64,000 bases of DNA, taken from NCBI GenBank assembly GCA_029572815.1, contig JAKPUQ010000074.1:1-64000 (forward strand), in the 5' to 3' direction. The DNA is from Bacillota bacterium (GTDB lineage Bacteria; Bacillota; Clostridia; Oscillospirales; Ruminococcaceae). The notes beneath the pieces are model-generated. The model saw nothing but the letters and a program-made list of their open reading frames with translations. It did not search any database and was not told the DNA's origin. Made by a program: the position numbers and the translations under genes. Below, piece by piece: positions 53,132 through 62,359 of this stretch; position 1 is the first letter of the stretch; every line of letters begins with the position of its first letter.

Positions 53132-55660
53132 TTGAAGATCGGATTTTCAACACTCGCTTGTCCTGAATGGTCATGGACTGACATTTATTCTATGGCTAAG
53201 GACTTCAGATTTGACGGAATAGAGATAAGAGGTCTGGGCAATGAGATCTTTTCCGTTAAGGCACAGCCCTTTACAGAGTCTCAGCTACCAAATACAGTTG
53301 CAAAGCTCCGCTCACTCGGACTTGAGATCCCTTGCCTTTCTTCCGGCGCCTGCCTGAAGTTCAAGGACAAGTATCAGGAGGCTGAGGACGAGATAAAGGC
53401 TTACGCTCAGCTGGCTCAGAAGCTCGGTGCTTCCTACATAAGAATACTCGGAGATCTTGAGCCTGCCCCCGGAGGCAATGTTGATGATGAGTATATCGTA
53501 GAGACACTGAAAAAGCTGGTGCCCATAGCTGAGGAATACAATGTGACCCTCCTGGTGGAGACTAACGGTGTATACTCCGATACGGCCCGTCTTGCCAGGA
53601 TACTGGACAGTGTAAAGAGCAGAAAGGTGGCAGCCCTCTGGGATATGCACCACCCCTACCGCTATAACAACGAGTCTCCCGAGACCACTGTCGCAAACCT
53701 TGGCGAGTATATCAAGTACATCCAGGTCAAGGACAGCGTTATGCGCGAGGACGGCACTGTTGAGTACCGCATCATGGGTACAGGTGACATTCCCGTAAAG
53801 CAGATGATAGAGGCTCTGGACACTATCAACTACAACGGCTATATCTCTCTTGAGTGGGTAAAGCGCTGGGCAAGAGACCTCAGCGACGCAGGTATCGTTA
53901 TACCTCAGTTCGCAGAGTATATGGCTCCCTACAAGAAGTCTCACAAGCACCCCCTCCAGACCAATATGAGAGGAGACGGTCAGTATCCATGGCCCAAGGA
54001 GAGGATACTCAACTACACATTCCCCGACATGCTTGATCGTATCTGCGAGCAGTTCCCGAATCAGTATGCTTTCCGCTATACTGAACTGGATTATACAAGA
54101 ACATATCCAGAGTTCCGCGACGACGTTGATAACTTTGCACGCTCCCTCCTTGCAATGGGCGTAAAGAAGGGCGATCACGTTGCTATCTGGGCTACAAACG
54201 TTCCCCAGTGGTACATAACCTTCTGGGCTACTACCAAGATAGGCGCTGTACTCGTAACAATGAATACAGAGTACCGTATCCATGAGGCTGAGTATCTGCT
54301 GAGGCAGTCCGATACTATGACCCTCGTCATGATCGACGGTATCAAGAACATCAACTACGTTGATATCATCAAGGAGCTCTGCCCCGAGCTTGAGACCTGC
54401 GAGCCCGGTAAGCTCAACTCCGCAAGACTTCCTTACCTCAAGAACGTTATCACTGTTGATTCAAAGAACAACGGCTGCTATACCTGGGAGGAGGCAGTTG
54501 CTCTCTCAAAGAACGTTCCCTACAGCGAGGTAGAGCGCGTAAGAAAGACTATCGATATCCACGATGTTGCAAATATGCAGTATACTTCCGGAACCACAGG
54601 CTTCCCCAAGGGCGTAATGCTTACACATTATAATGTAGTAAACAACGGTAAGGCTATCGGCGACTGCATGGATCTGTCCACAGCAGACCGCATGATGATA
54701 CAGGTGCCTATGTTCCACTGCTTCGGCATGGTACTGGCTATGACAGCTTCCGTTACACACGGTACCACAATGTCTCCTATAACAAGATTCTCTCCCAGAA
54801 AGGGACTGGCTTGTATCAACAAGGAGAAGATAACCTGCTTCCACGGCGTTCCTACCATGTTCATCGCTATGCTGGGACATGAGGACTTTGACAAGACCGA
54901 CTTCTCACACGTGAGAACAGGTATCATGGCAGGCTCACCCTGTCCAATAAAGACCATGGAGGAAGTTATAGAGAAGATGCACATGAGCGAGATCTGTATC
55001 ACCTACGGTCAGACCGAGGCTTCTCCCGCTACTACCATGAGCAAGACCACAGACCCCATCGAGCAGCGTGTAAATACTGTCGGCGGACCTATCTTCGGTG
55101 TTGAGTGCCGTATCGTTGATCCCGAGACCAACGAGGCGCTCCCCGATGACGTTGACGGCGAGTTCGTTGCAAGAGGATACAATATAATGAAGGGCTACTA
55201 CAAGATGCCCGAGGCAACTGCCGCAGCTATCGACTCAGAGGGCTGGCTCCACACAGGAGACCTGGCAAGACGCCGCTCAGAGGACGGCTACTTCAAGATC
55301 ACAGGCCGTATCAAGGATATGATAATCCGCGGCGGTGAGAACATCTACCCCAAGGAGATAGAGGACTTCCTCTACACATATCCCAAGGTAAAGGACGTTC
55401 AGGTAATAGGCGTTCCCGATGAGGACTACGGCGAGGAGATCATGGCGTGCATCGCGCTCCAGGACGGCGAGACTGCTACAGAGCAGGAGATCAAGGACTT
55501 CTGCCTTGCAAGAATGGCAAAGCACAAGTGCCCCAGATACGTTGATTTCGTTGACGGATTCCCCATGAATGCCGCAGGAAAGATACTCAAGTACAAGATG
55601 AGAGAGCAGGCTGTAGAGAAGCTGAAGCTCCACAAGGCTGACAGTATCGTTACCGCATAA
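53132..55660 (+). CDS. Fusion of TIM-barrel sugar isomerase-like domain and AMP-forming acyl-CoA synthetase
   Basis: Residues ~1-275 form a xylose-isomerase-like TIM barrel: KIGFSTLACPEWSW, FDGIEIRGLGNE, LLVETNGVYSD, ALWDMHHPYRY, GYISLEWVKRW, with Glu/Asp/His metal ligands. Residues ~300-840 form an ANL-family acyl-CoA synthetase: YTSGTTGFPKGVMLTH, ITYGQTEASPATTMS, GWLHTGDLARR, GRIKDMIIRGGENIYPKE and the Lys in AAGKILKYKMRE. TTG 53132 (AAGGA 9 bases ahead) is preferred to ATG 53123, which abuts that site. Codon use is strongly biased towards frequent codons, so the gene is probably well expressed. How the barrel relates to acyl activation is unknown. Confidence 0.88.
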   Translation: MKIGFSTLACPEWSWTDIYSMAKDFRFDGIEIRGLGNEIFSVKAQPFTESQLPNTVAKLRSLGLEIPCLSSGACLKFKDKYQEAEDEIKAYAQLAQKLGASYIRILGDLEPAPGGNVDDEYIVETLKKLVPIAEEYNVTLLVETNGVYSDTARLARILDSVKSRKVAALWDMHHPYRYNNESPETTVANLGEYIKYIQVKDSVMREDGTVEYRIMGTGDIPVKQMIEALDTINYNGYISLEWVKRWARDLSDAGIVIPQFAEYMAPYKKSHKHPLQTNMRGDGQYPWPKERILNYTFPDMLDRICEQFPNQYAFRYTELDYTRTYPEFRDDVDNFARSLLAMGVKKGDHVAIWATNVPQWYITFWATTKIGAVLVTMNTEYRIHEAEYLLRQSDTMTLVMIDGIKNINYVDIIKELCPELETCEPGKLNSARLPYLKNVITVDSKNNGCYTWEEAVALSKNVPYSEVERVRKTIDIHDVANMQYTSGTTGFPKGVMLTHYNVVNNGKAIGDCMDLSTADRMMIQVPMFHCFGMVLAMTASVTHGTTMSPITRFSPRKGLACINKEKITCFHGVPTMFIAMLGHEDFDKTDFSHVRTGIMAGSPCPIKTMEEVIEKMHMSEICITYGQTEASPATTMSKTTDPIEQRVNTVGGPIFGVECRIVDPETNEALPDDVDGEFVARGYNIMKGYYKMPEATAAAIDSEGWLHTGDLARRRSEDGYFKITGRIKDMIIRGGENIYPKEIEDFLYTYPKVKDVQVIGVPDEDYGEEIMACIALQDGETATEQEIKDFCLARMAKHKCPRYVDFVDGFPMNAAGKILKYKMREQAVEKLKLHKADSIVTA

Positions 55661-55670
55661 TAGTATAAAG

Positions 55671-55714
55671 CCGCTTATCTTCGACGGAGCAGTCGGAGAC
55701 AGGCGGCTTTTGTG
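55671..55714 (+). terminator. Terminator of the TIM/acyl-CoA synthetase gene
   Basis: Long imperfect stem: outer AAAGCCGC / GCGGCTTTT with inner TCTTCGAC / GTCGGAGA. Confidence 0.75.
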
Positions 55715-55750
55715 TATTATTTACAAAACGGTACACTTTTGAGGATAACC

Positions 55751-55779
55751 TTGATTTATTTTGCTTTGTGTGTTATAAT
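55751..55779 (+). promoter_or_regulatory. Sigma-A-type promoter of the C1 protease gene
   Basis: TTGATT (55751-55756), 17 bases, TATAAT (55774-55779), 30 bases before ATG 55809; AGGGGGAAT is the ribosome site. Confidence 0.8.
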
Positions 55780-55808
55780 ATTCACATATGATATAAGGGG
55801 GAATATTT

Positions 55809-58800
55809 ATGAGTAAATTTCCGGGAAGTCTGCTTGCTGCCTTTACTGCTGCGATAATTTCTGTTTCGGCAGTTCCGTCGGCAGTATATGCACAAACTTC
55901 TATAATTGATCTGTCCGACGCAAAGCAGGGAGCTGCTGCTTCATCACAGATAGGCTGTCTGTCAATACCGGTGCTGAAAAGGACATCGCCTGAGGATGAA
56001 ACGCTTACTGCTACTGCCGGGTTTACTCCCATAAGCAGCAGGACTGTGAAGGCGGACAGTGCCGATCTGCCATCCTCTTTTGATATGAGGAATATATACG
56101 GCACATCAACGGTCAAGGATCAGGACGAGTATGGCACTTGCTGGGCTCACGCGGCAATAGAAAGCGCTCAGTCAAGCCTTATAGAAGCAGATCCGTTCAT
56201 TGATCTGTCTGAGCTCCACACAGCCTTCTATAACTATTACGGCGAAGATCAGATACAGCTTTTCGGCAAGTCTGTCAAAGAGACTCTCAAAGAGGGCGGA
56301 AGTTCCGGAATGGTATCAAATCTGTGGTCTCAGTGGATAGGACCTGTCAACGAGAGCAGGCTTCCGTATTCTGATGTTGACTTCTTTAATGACGGCTATC
56401 AGCTTGATTATATGCGCTATCAGTCAGATTATCACATGAGGAATTCCTACAGCTTTGAATACGACAAGGAAAGGGAGAACTTTGAGGCGGTCAATTCCAC
56501 ACTCAAGGAGTTCATCTACAACGGCAGATCTGTTGACGTGTCATATATGTCAAGCAAGTCACAGAACTGGTCTGATACATATAAGAGCTCCTATACCACA
56601 AGAAAGCCGAGATTTGCCAATCATGCCGTTACCATAGTTGGCTGGGACGACAATTTCTCTGCATACAACTTCAAAACCACCCCTCAGGGCGACGGTGCAT
56701 GGCTCTGCAAGAACAGCTGGGGCACCGATGAAGGCGACAACGGCTATTTCTGGCTTTCCTACTATGACTCATCCCTGGCGGATTTCGCCGTATTTGAGCT
56801 GCAAAACGTTGAAGGTGATGAGATCATATATCAGTACGACAGCTTTTCCCCCATACAGACTCTCTCTGCTTATGATACCGTTGAGGAGAACGGTCCGTCC
56901 TATATGGCTGATATCTTTATGGGAGATCCCTACACACAGATCGGCTCAGTAGGTACATATTTCTATAATGCGGGTACAGAGTATGAGGTGACTGTCTACA
57001 CCAACCTTACCGAGCCTACTGTTCCCACTTCGGGTACGCCGTCGGCAGTTACAAAGGGCGTCAGCAATCTTACCGGATTTATGACAATCGATCTCGATGA
57101 ACCTGTTGTGCTTGAAGAGGACTCTACATTCGCAGTAGTGGTAAAGCTCTACTGTCCCGATACTCCTTATGTAATTCCTATCGAAAGCAGTATGTACATC
57201 GAGGACGCCCAAGGCAAAAAAACAGATGTTACGGGCTGCAAGAATGAGCAGTTGTCCAGGAATACGTTCTGGAATCAGAGCTATATCAGCTCTGACGGAG
57301 AGAAATGGACTGATGTCACAGATGAAAAAGAAATAATAGTCTATACTGATGAAGAAAAACAGAATGTTCTTGATTCCTTTATTGCCACTTTCTATGACGG
57401 ACTTGAGCCTGAGGATACCGACCTCCTTGAGAATGCCAGGATAGATGAGGGCTATTTCACAAGGCTCTTCGCCAAGGGTGATCTGAAGTGCAAATTGGGC
57501 AATATTACCCTAAAAGCATACGGAGAATCGATAGGAAAGGTGAGGTTTTCCCATCCTGCGGGCATTGTCAATGCCGATGAAAAGGTGAGCCTTTCTCCTT
57601 CGATCGAAGGTTATCCTGTCTATTACCGTGAGAACGAGCACGATGAGTATAAGCTCTATACCGAGCCCTTTGCAGTCACAGAGGATATGACTGTCTATGC
57701 ATATGAAGATCTGGGCGACAAATACACCAATTATTACGGTGAGCCGCTGACGAATGCTGTCTCTATCCGTGAGTTCAAGCCGCACAGACCGGTAATGAAC
57801 TGGATAGGATATAAGGCGGACGAGGACAGGATATCTACAAAGATGAGATATCTCGACAGAGTCTCTGATAACGAATTCAGCATTGAGCTTCCTGTATCGG
57901 CAGAGAAGATATCCCTCTACTGCGGGACGGATTATGCAGTAAATTACAAAGATGAATACCACGGCGGCTTTGAGTGGCTGAAGAATATCCCTGTGGATTA
58001 CGGCATGAACGATATAGAACTGACTCTTACGGGAGCAGGTCTTCCCGATGAGGTAGTTACCGTCCATGTGAACAGGGTCATGATAGGCCTTGATATGGAA
58101 AAGGAGATCATTGACCACTGCTATGTGGACAAGATACTGGCGCCGGACGGCAAGGAGCTCAAGGTGGGAGACTCCATAAGCGAGTATACAGGTCAGTATC
58201 TTACTATTATAGAAAAGGGCAAGGAAATGCAGTTCTATATCAATGAGAGACCTGTTATTCCCGAGCTTAAGATCGATTATAAAAACGAGATACTTGGACC
58301 TCTCACCAAGAAGCTGGCGGACAGGATCATAATCGCCACGGGAGACGGCTCTAAAGATAACTTTATTGCCCACTCGGCAAGAATCTTTTCGGGAGATGAG
58401 TTCTTCAGCTCAGATGTACAGGAGTATTATATAGATCTTATCCCCGGTGAGACCATAACGCTGAAAACAGCGGCTGACAGCGAGTATATGTCAAGCGAGA
58501 GCGTTACATATGTAATTCCTGAGGCTCCGCAGACTCCGCCTGATCTGAGCGGGATCTATGAGGCAGAGGAAGGAGTATTCAAGATAAAGGACCCTGAGAA
58601 ATATGAAGCGGGAAATATTGGGTATATGCCTGCTGGGCTTGTGGACATGGTAGCCTCGGATTACGGCTATGATACATGGACCTTCAGAGCCTTGCTGAAA
58701 AAACGTTACTGTGCTGACGAGAATGCATATGTGGACGACTACTTTTCGGCAGATTATCAGCCGATAGATGAGATGATGTTTAAATGCTGCTATATAATCA

Positions 58801-59069
58801 GGTATGCACCAACGGATACAAGCTTTGCTTCTGTAGGAGTAGAATATATGCCGACCCTTAAGGGCGATGTAAACGGCGATATGTCAGTTGATGCGGTAGA
58901 TGCATCACAGGTGCTTCAGCACTACGCGCTTATAGCTGTCGGTGGCAGCAGCTGCATTGACCCAATGTTTATCCACTCTGCGGATTTCAACGGAGACGGT
59001 AAAATAGACGCGGTTGACGCTTCTCAGATCCTTGCCTTCTATGCAGAGAATGCTGTCACATACGATTAG
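55809..59069 (+). CDS. Secreted papain-like (C1) cysteine protease with C-terminal dockerin
   Basis: 1,086 residues. Signal peptide (SLLAAFTAAIISVSAVPSAV), a short propeptide-like segment, then a C1A domain: PSSFDMRN, Cys in YGTCWAHAAIESAQ (~110), His in FANHAVTIVGWDD (~270) and Asn in LCKNSWGTDEGDNGYFW (~301). A lectin-like/beta-sandwich region follows (YYNAGTEYEVTVYTNL), then repeats of chitobiase-like C-terminal type (VSLSPSIEGYPVYYRENEHDEYKLYTEPF) and a dockerin (~1017-1086; GDVNGDMSVDAVDA and ADFNGDGKIDAVDA). It should bind the cellulosome scaffold, where a protease could process scaffold parts, defend the complex, or digest plant wall proteins. The catalytic triad is complete. Confidence 0.92.
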   Translation: MSKFPGSLLAAFTAAIISVSAVPSAVYAQTSIIDLSDAKQGAAASSQIGCLSIPVLKRTSPEDETLTATAGFTPISSRTVKADSADLPSSFDMRNIYGTSTVKDQDEYGTCWAHAAIESAQSSLIEADPFIDLSELHTAFYNYYGEDQIQLFGKSVKETLKEGGSSGMVSNLWSQWIGPVNESRLPYSDVDFFNDGYQLDYMRYQSDYHMRNSYSFEYDKERENFEAVNSTLKEFIYNGRSVDVSYMSSKSQNWSDTYKSSYTTRKPRFANHAVTIVGWDDNFSAYNFKTTPQGDGAWLCKNSWGTDEGDNGYFWLSYYDSSLADFAVFELQNVEGDEIIYQYDSFSPIQTLSAYDTVEENGPSYMADIFMGDPYTQIGSVGTYFYNAGTEYEVTVYTNLTEPTVPTSGTPSAVTKGVSNLTGFMTIDLDEPVVLEEDSTFAVVVKLYCPDTPYVIPIESSMYIEDAQGKKTDVTGCKNEQLSRNTFWNQSYISSDGEKWTDVTDEKEIIVYTDEEKQNVLDSFIATFYDGLEPEDTDLLENARIDEGYFTRLFAKGDLKCKLGNITLKAYGESIGKVRFSHPAGIVNADEKVSLSPSIEGYPVYYRENEHDEYKLYTEPFAVTEDMTVYAYEDLGDKYTNYYGEPLTNAVSIREFKPHRPVMNWIGYKADEDRISTKMRYLDRVSDNEFSIELPVSAEKISLYCGTDYAVNYKDEYHGGFEWLKNIPVDYGMNDIELTLTGAGLPDEVVTVHVNRVMIGLDMEKEIIDHCYVDKILAPDGKELKVGDSISEYTGQYLTIIEKGKEMQFYINERPVIPELKIDYKNEILGPLTKKLADRIIIATGDGSKDNFIAHSARIFSGDEFFSSDVQEYYIDLIPGETITLKTAADSEYMSSESVTYVIPEAPQTPPDLSGIYEAEEGVFKIKDPEKYEAGNIGYMPAGLVDMVASDYGYDTWTFRALLKKRYCADENAYVDDYFSADYQPIDEMMFKCCYIIRYAPTDTSFASVGVEYMPTLKGDVNGDMSVDAVDASQVLQHYALIAVGGSSCIDPMFIHSADFNGDGKIDAVDASQILAFYAENAVTYD

Positions 59070-59304
59070 TATTACTGAGTTGAATAACATTACAAAAAAA
59101 TGCACATATCAGGCTTGATATTTTGTACTCGTTAGGCAATAGGCGTAAAAGAAAGGGACGGTATTTGTGTAATAAACGTCAAAATGTCTTTAACCGTTTT
59201 GTAACTTTTGATTTTAATCGTAGGGATTTGTGTTATTATTGCCAAAAAAACTGTGTTGAAAGTGTACACTGTGACCAAAAATGATTAAAGAACGATACAA
59301 AATA

Positions 59305-59735
59305 TTGACTTTGACCGCAAAATACGGTATATTTGTAAATGCAAAAGCAATTGTTGCACAATGCTGTATCGACCTGATACGGAGGATATCACGTTCCAAG
59401 GTTGACGGCTTACAGAATGTGCTGCGGAACCTGACGAAACTCTCAGGGCTATTGTGACGTACAGTGCGGAGTACATTCGCGATGGAACGCCGCTTTGAAA
59501 GGAAAGTCAGCGGAAGTATAAAAAGCATTGCTTCGCAGATAAAAGAAAGCTAATGGCATAAAGCCAAGATATAGCTTCACAGAACAGAAGCAGGGAAGAC
59601 ATTCGGTTGCAGGACGTCAGCGGTGAGCACAATCATCGGACAGAGAAAAGCCGCGATGTTGCCCGCAAAAATCATTAATTCACGAATATTATACACTAAG
59701 ATGTATAATATACATATTTAAGGAGGAAAAATCTC
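59305..59735 (+). promoter_or_regulatory. Promoter and ~400-base untranslated leader of the sugar ABC operon
   Basis: The 59070-59735 gap has no supported gene. TTGACT (59305-59310), 17 bases, TATATT (59328-59333) form a strong promoter, which would give a leader of about 395 bases. The leader has local stems: GTATC/GATAC near 59365, CCTGA/TCAGG near 59434-59450, and GCTAATGGC..GCCA..TAGC near 59550-59577. A perfect inverted repeat TATTATACA-ctaaga-TGTATAATA (59687-59710) precedes the ribosome site AAGGAGG. I recognise no known riboswitch. 59070-59304 is AT-rich with nothing clear. Confidence 0.55.
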
Positions 59736-61196
59736 ATGAACACACTTAAGAGAACTTTAGCTTTAGTAGCTACACTCGCTATGGCAGCTACAGCATTTGC
59801 AAGCTGTTCAAAGGACGAGAAGGAGTCAACTCCCAAGGAAGAAACAACAACAGCTGCTCAGCAGGATACAACAGCTGCTGAGGAGACAACAGCAGAGCCT
59901 GAAAACGACGGATCTATCGATCCTTCAGTAGGCGTAGGCGGCGACACATTCACAGTTGCAGCTTGGAACCACGATGACGTTCCTTACCTCATCGCTCAGT
60001 GGAAGGGCCTTGACTACGATGCAGTAGTTGCAGACCTCGCTGACAACAAGGTAGAGGGCATCAAGTTCATCGACTTCGGTGTAGGCGGCGGCCAGGCTTC
60101 CGAGAACTATGACCAGCTCTTCAATGACGGTACAGACCTCGACGTTTACTTCTGCGAGGCTGACTGGGCACTCAAGTACATCAACGATGATACTAAGACA
60201 CTTCCTCTCAGCAAGCTCGGTCTTGGCGATTCTGACTTCGCTAACATCTACAGCTACACAGACGAAATCGGTAAGGATTCCAACGGCGTTCGTAAGGGTA
60301 TCTCATGGCAGGCTGCAGCAGGCGGCTTCGCTTACAGAGCTGACCTCGCTGAGGAATATCTCGGTGCTAAGAGCCCCGCAGAGATGCAGGAGCAGATCGG
60401 TACTTGGGAAGATTTCGTAACAGCTGCTAAGACAATTTCTGATAAGACAAGCGGCGGTGTTGCACTTGCTGATACACTTGGCGGTCTCTGGCAGGCATTC
60501 GCTTGCGGACGTACACAGCCTTGGGTTGTTGATAACAAGCTCGTTATTGATGACTTCTGCAAGAACTTTGCTGACACAGCTAAGGAACTCTGGGACTGCG
60601 GCGGTATCACAAAGAACAGCCAGTGGACAGATGAGTGGACAGCTGCTGGTGTATCCGGTAACTGCATGGGCTACTTCGTATCAACTTGGGGCTTCGGCGG
60701 ATTCTTCCTCGATGCTGCAGGCGGCGAAGGCGGCGAGCAGTATGGTAAGTGGGCAGTATGCCAGGGCCCGACTCCTTTCTACTGGGGCGGTACTTGGATG
60801 GTTGTTAACCCCGCTACTGACAACGGTGAAGAGGCTCGTGACTTCATCCTCTCAGCTACTTCTGATGAGGCTCAGATGTCTGAGTACGCTACAAAGAAGC
60901 CTGAGTATGTAAACAACTCAAAGGTTATGGATGACCTTATCGCTGGCGACACAGTATTCAACGAGAAGATCTCCGGCAACTTCAAGGACAAGCAGAACTA
61001 CTTCGCAGAGCTCGCTGAGAATGCTAAGAGCATCGACTTCAAGGGACTTATCACTCCTTACGATGCTACAATCAAGGGCAACTTTGCTGACGCTGTTAAG
61101 GAGAACTACCTTGACGGTGGCGCTGACTGGGATACAACAGTTGAAGCATTCAAGGACAAGGTTGCTGAGTCTGTACCCGATCTCGACGTTGACTAA
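59736..61196 (+). CDS. Sugar-binding lipoprotein of CUT1 ABC transporter, highly expressed
   Basis: AAGGAGGAAAAATCTC precedes ATG 59736. The signal ends TAFASC (lipobox), then a Thr/Glu/Ala-rich tether, then a type 1 solute-binding fold (TFTVAAWNHDDVPYLIAQW, YDQLFNDGTDLDVYFCEADW, WQAFACGRTQPW, ATSDEAQMSEYATKKPEY). Codon use is extremely biased (GCT, CTC, GAC, TCA for most residues), marking a very abundant protein. With the two permeases downstream it should import oligosaccharides, probably cellodextrins or similar in this organism, but the ligand is not readable. Confidence 0.93.
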   Translation: MNTLKRTLALVATLAMAATAFASCSKDEKESTPKEETTTAAQQDTTAAEETTAEPENDGSIDPSVGVGGDTFTVAAWNHDDVPYLIAQWKGLDYDAVVADLADNKVEGIKFIDFGVGGGQASENYDQLFNDGTDLDVYFCEADWALKYINDDTKTLPLSKLGLGDSDFANIYSYTDEIGKDSNGVRKGISWQAAAGGFAYRADLAEEYLGAKSPAEMQEQIGTWEDFVTAAKTISDKTSGGVALADTLGGLWQAFACGRTQPWVVDNKLVIDDFCKNFADTAKELWDCGGITKNSQWTDEWTAAGVSGNCMGYFVSTWGFGGFFLDAAGGEGGEQYGKWAVCQGPTPFYWGGTWMVVNPATDNGEEARDFILSATSDEAQMSEYATKKPEYVNNSKVMDDLIAGDTVFNEKISGNFKDKQNYFAELAENAKSIDFKGLITPYDATIKGNFADAVKENYLDGGADWDTTVEAFKDKVAESVPDLDVD

Positions 61197-61303
61197 TCTA
61201 TTCTGATTATTTAAACGAAACAAATGAAGATATGCCTACGGGGTACTTATGTATCCCGTAGGTGTATATTTATCTGTACTATTATTCCGAGAGGGTGTGT
61301 GTT

Positions 61304-62359
61304 ATGGCATCAGGCGCGCAGAGACGTATAAAGTCTATCAGCTACGCTAAGTATGGCTATATTTTTATATTGCCATTTTTTCTTGTTTATTTCTTTTTCC
61401 AGTTATGGCCGCTGATCAACACCTTTATAGTAAGTTTCCACGGCAACGGTAAGTCTGTTGAAAGCTGGGTAGGACTCCAGAACTATAAAGATGTCCTTTT
61501 TGGCGGTGAAGGTCGTAGAGTAAGAGTTATCCATGAGAGCTTTTTCAGGTGTCTGAAGAATACTGTTATCCTTTGGGTAGGTAACTTTATTCCTCAGCTT
61601 GCTCTTTCACTTTCTCTTGCTGTATGGTTTACAGAAGCACAGTTAAAGATCCCGGGCAAGGGCTTCTTTAAGGTTGTTATGTACCTTCCCAATATCATCA
61701 CAGCTGCTTCAGTAGCTGTACTTTTCCTTCAGCTCATGGGTCAGTCCGAAACTAACCCCGGAGCTATCAATTTCCTTCTTTATAAGATGGGAATAGTTCA
61801 TCGTGACGCCGCATCAGGTCTTTATAATTCCATCCCCTTCGTTGAAGGTGTATGGCAGTCACGAATCGTTATCATGTTCATTCAGACATGGATGTGGTTT
61901 GGTAATACCATGATCATGCTTATGTCTGGTATCCAGGGTATCAACCCCTCACTGTTCGAGGCTGCAAGCATCGACGGTGCAAGCTCAGGACAGGCGTTCA
62001 GAAAGATCACTCTGCCCCTTCTTACTCCTATCATGGCATATACACTTATCACTTCCATGATCGGTGGTCTCCAGATGTTCGATATTCCTTTCCTGTACAC
62101 CAAGACAGGTAATGTTAAGGATCATCTCAAGACTGTGGCTGTAATGATCTTCCAGTACTTCCATGCTCAGGCTAATGAGAATAAGATGGGTTATGCAGGT
62201 GCTGTATCGGTACTGCTGTTCTTCATCACTCTTGCACTCGGTCTTATCGCGTTCTACATGACTCGTGATAAGGATGAGATCGCTAAGAAGAAGCAGCGCA
62301 AGAAGATCGCTAAGCAGGCTAAGCTTGAAAGTAAGCAGTTTGGAGGTATCACCTTATGA
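61304..62359 (+). CDS. Sugar ABC transporter permease 1 (MalF-like)
   Basis: ATG 61304 follows GAGAGGGTG; the frame before it (to 61262) lacks a ribosome site. Six or more membrane helices, starting YIFILPFFLVYFFFQLWPLI, and the EAA loop FEAASIDGASSGQAFRKITL. The C-terminus is a Lys-rich cytosolic tail (AKKKQRKKIAKQAKLESK). It overlaps the next permease start (ATGA). Confidence 0.93.
   Translation: MASGAQRRIKSISYAKYGYIFILPFFLVYFFFQLWPLINTFIVSFHGNGKSVESWVGLQNYKDVLFGGEGRRVRVIHESFFRCLKNTVILWVGNFIPQLALSLSLAVWFTEAQLKIPGKGFFKVVMYLPNIITAASVAVLFLQLMGQSETNPGAINFLLYKMGIVHRDAASGLYNSIPFVEGVWQSRIVIMFIQTWMWFGNTMIMLMSGIQGINPSLFEAASIDGASSGQAFRKITLPLLTPIMAYTLITSMIGGLQMFDIPFLYTKTGNVKDHLKTVAVMIFQYFHAQANENKMGYAGAVSVLLFFITLALGLIAFYMTRDKDEIAKKKQRKKIAKQAKLESKQFGGITL

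Noticed and set aside
53312-54283. Minus-strand ORF opposite the TIM-barrel domain
   Set aside because: A shadow frame created by the strong codon bias of the plus-strand gene.
59214-59528. Minus-strand ORF in the gap before the sugar ABC operon
   Set aside because: No ribosome site, no recognisable domain, and it lies over a strong plus-strand promoter and leader.
59334-59735. RNase P RNA, tmRNA, SRP RNA or glmS-type ribozyme in the long leader
   Set aside because: Fragments such as GGCTTACAG and GGAAAGTC looked suggestive, but the conserved cores of these RNAs are not present in the right order.
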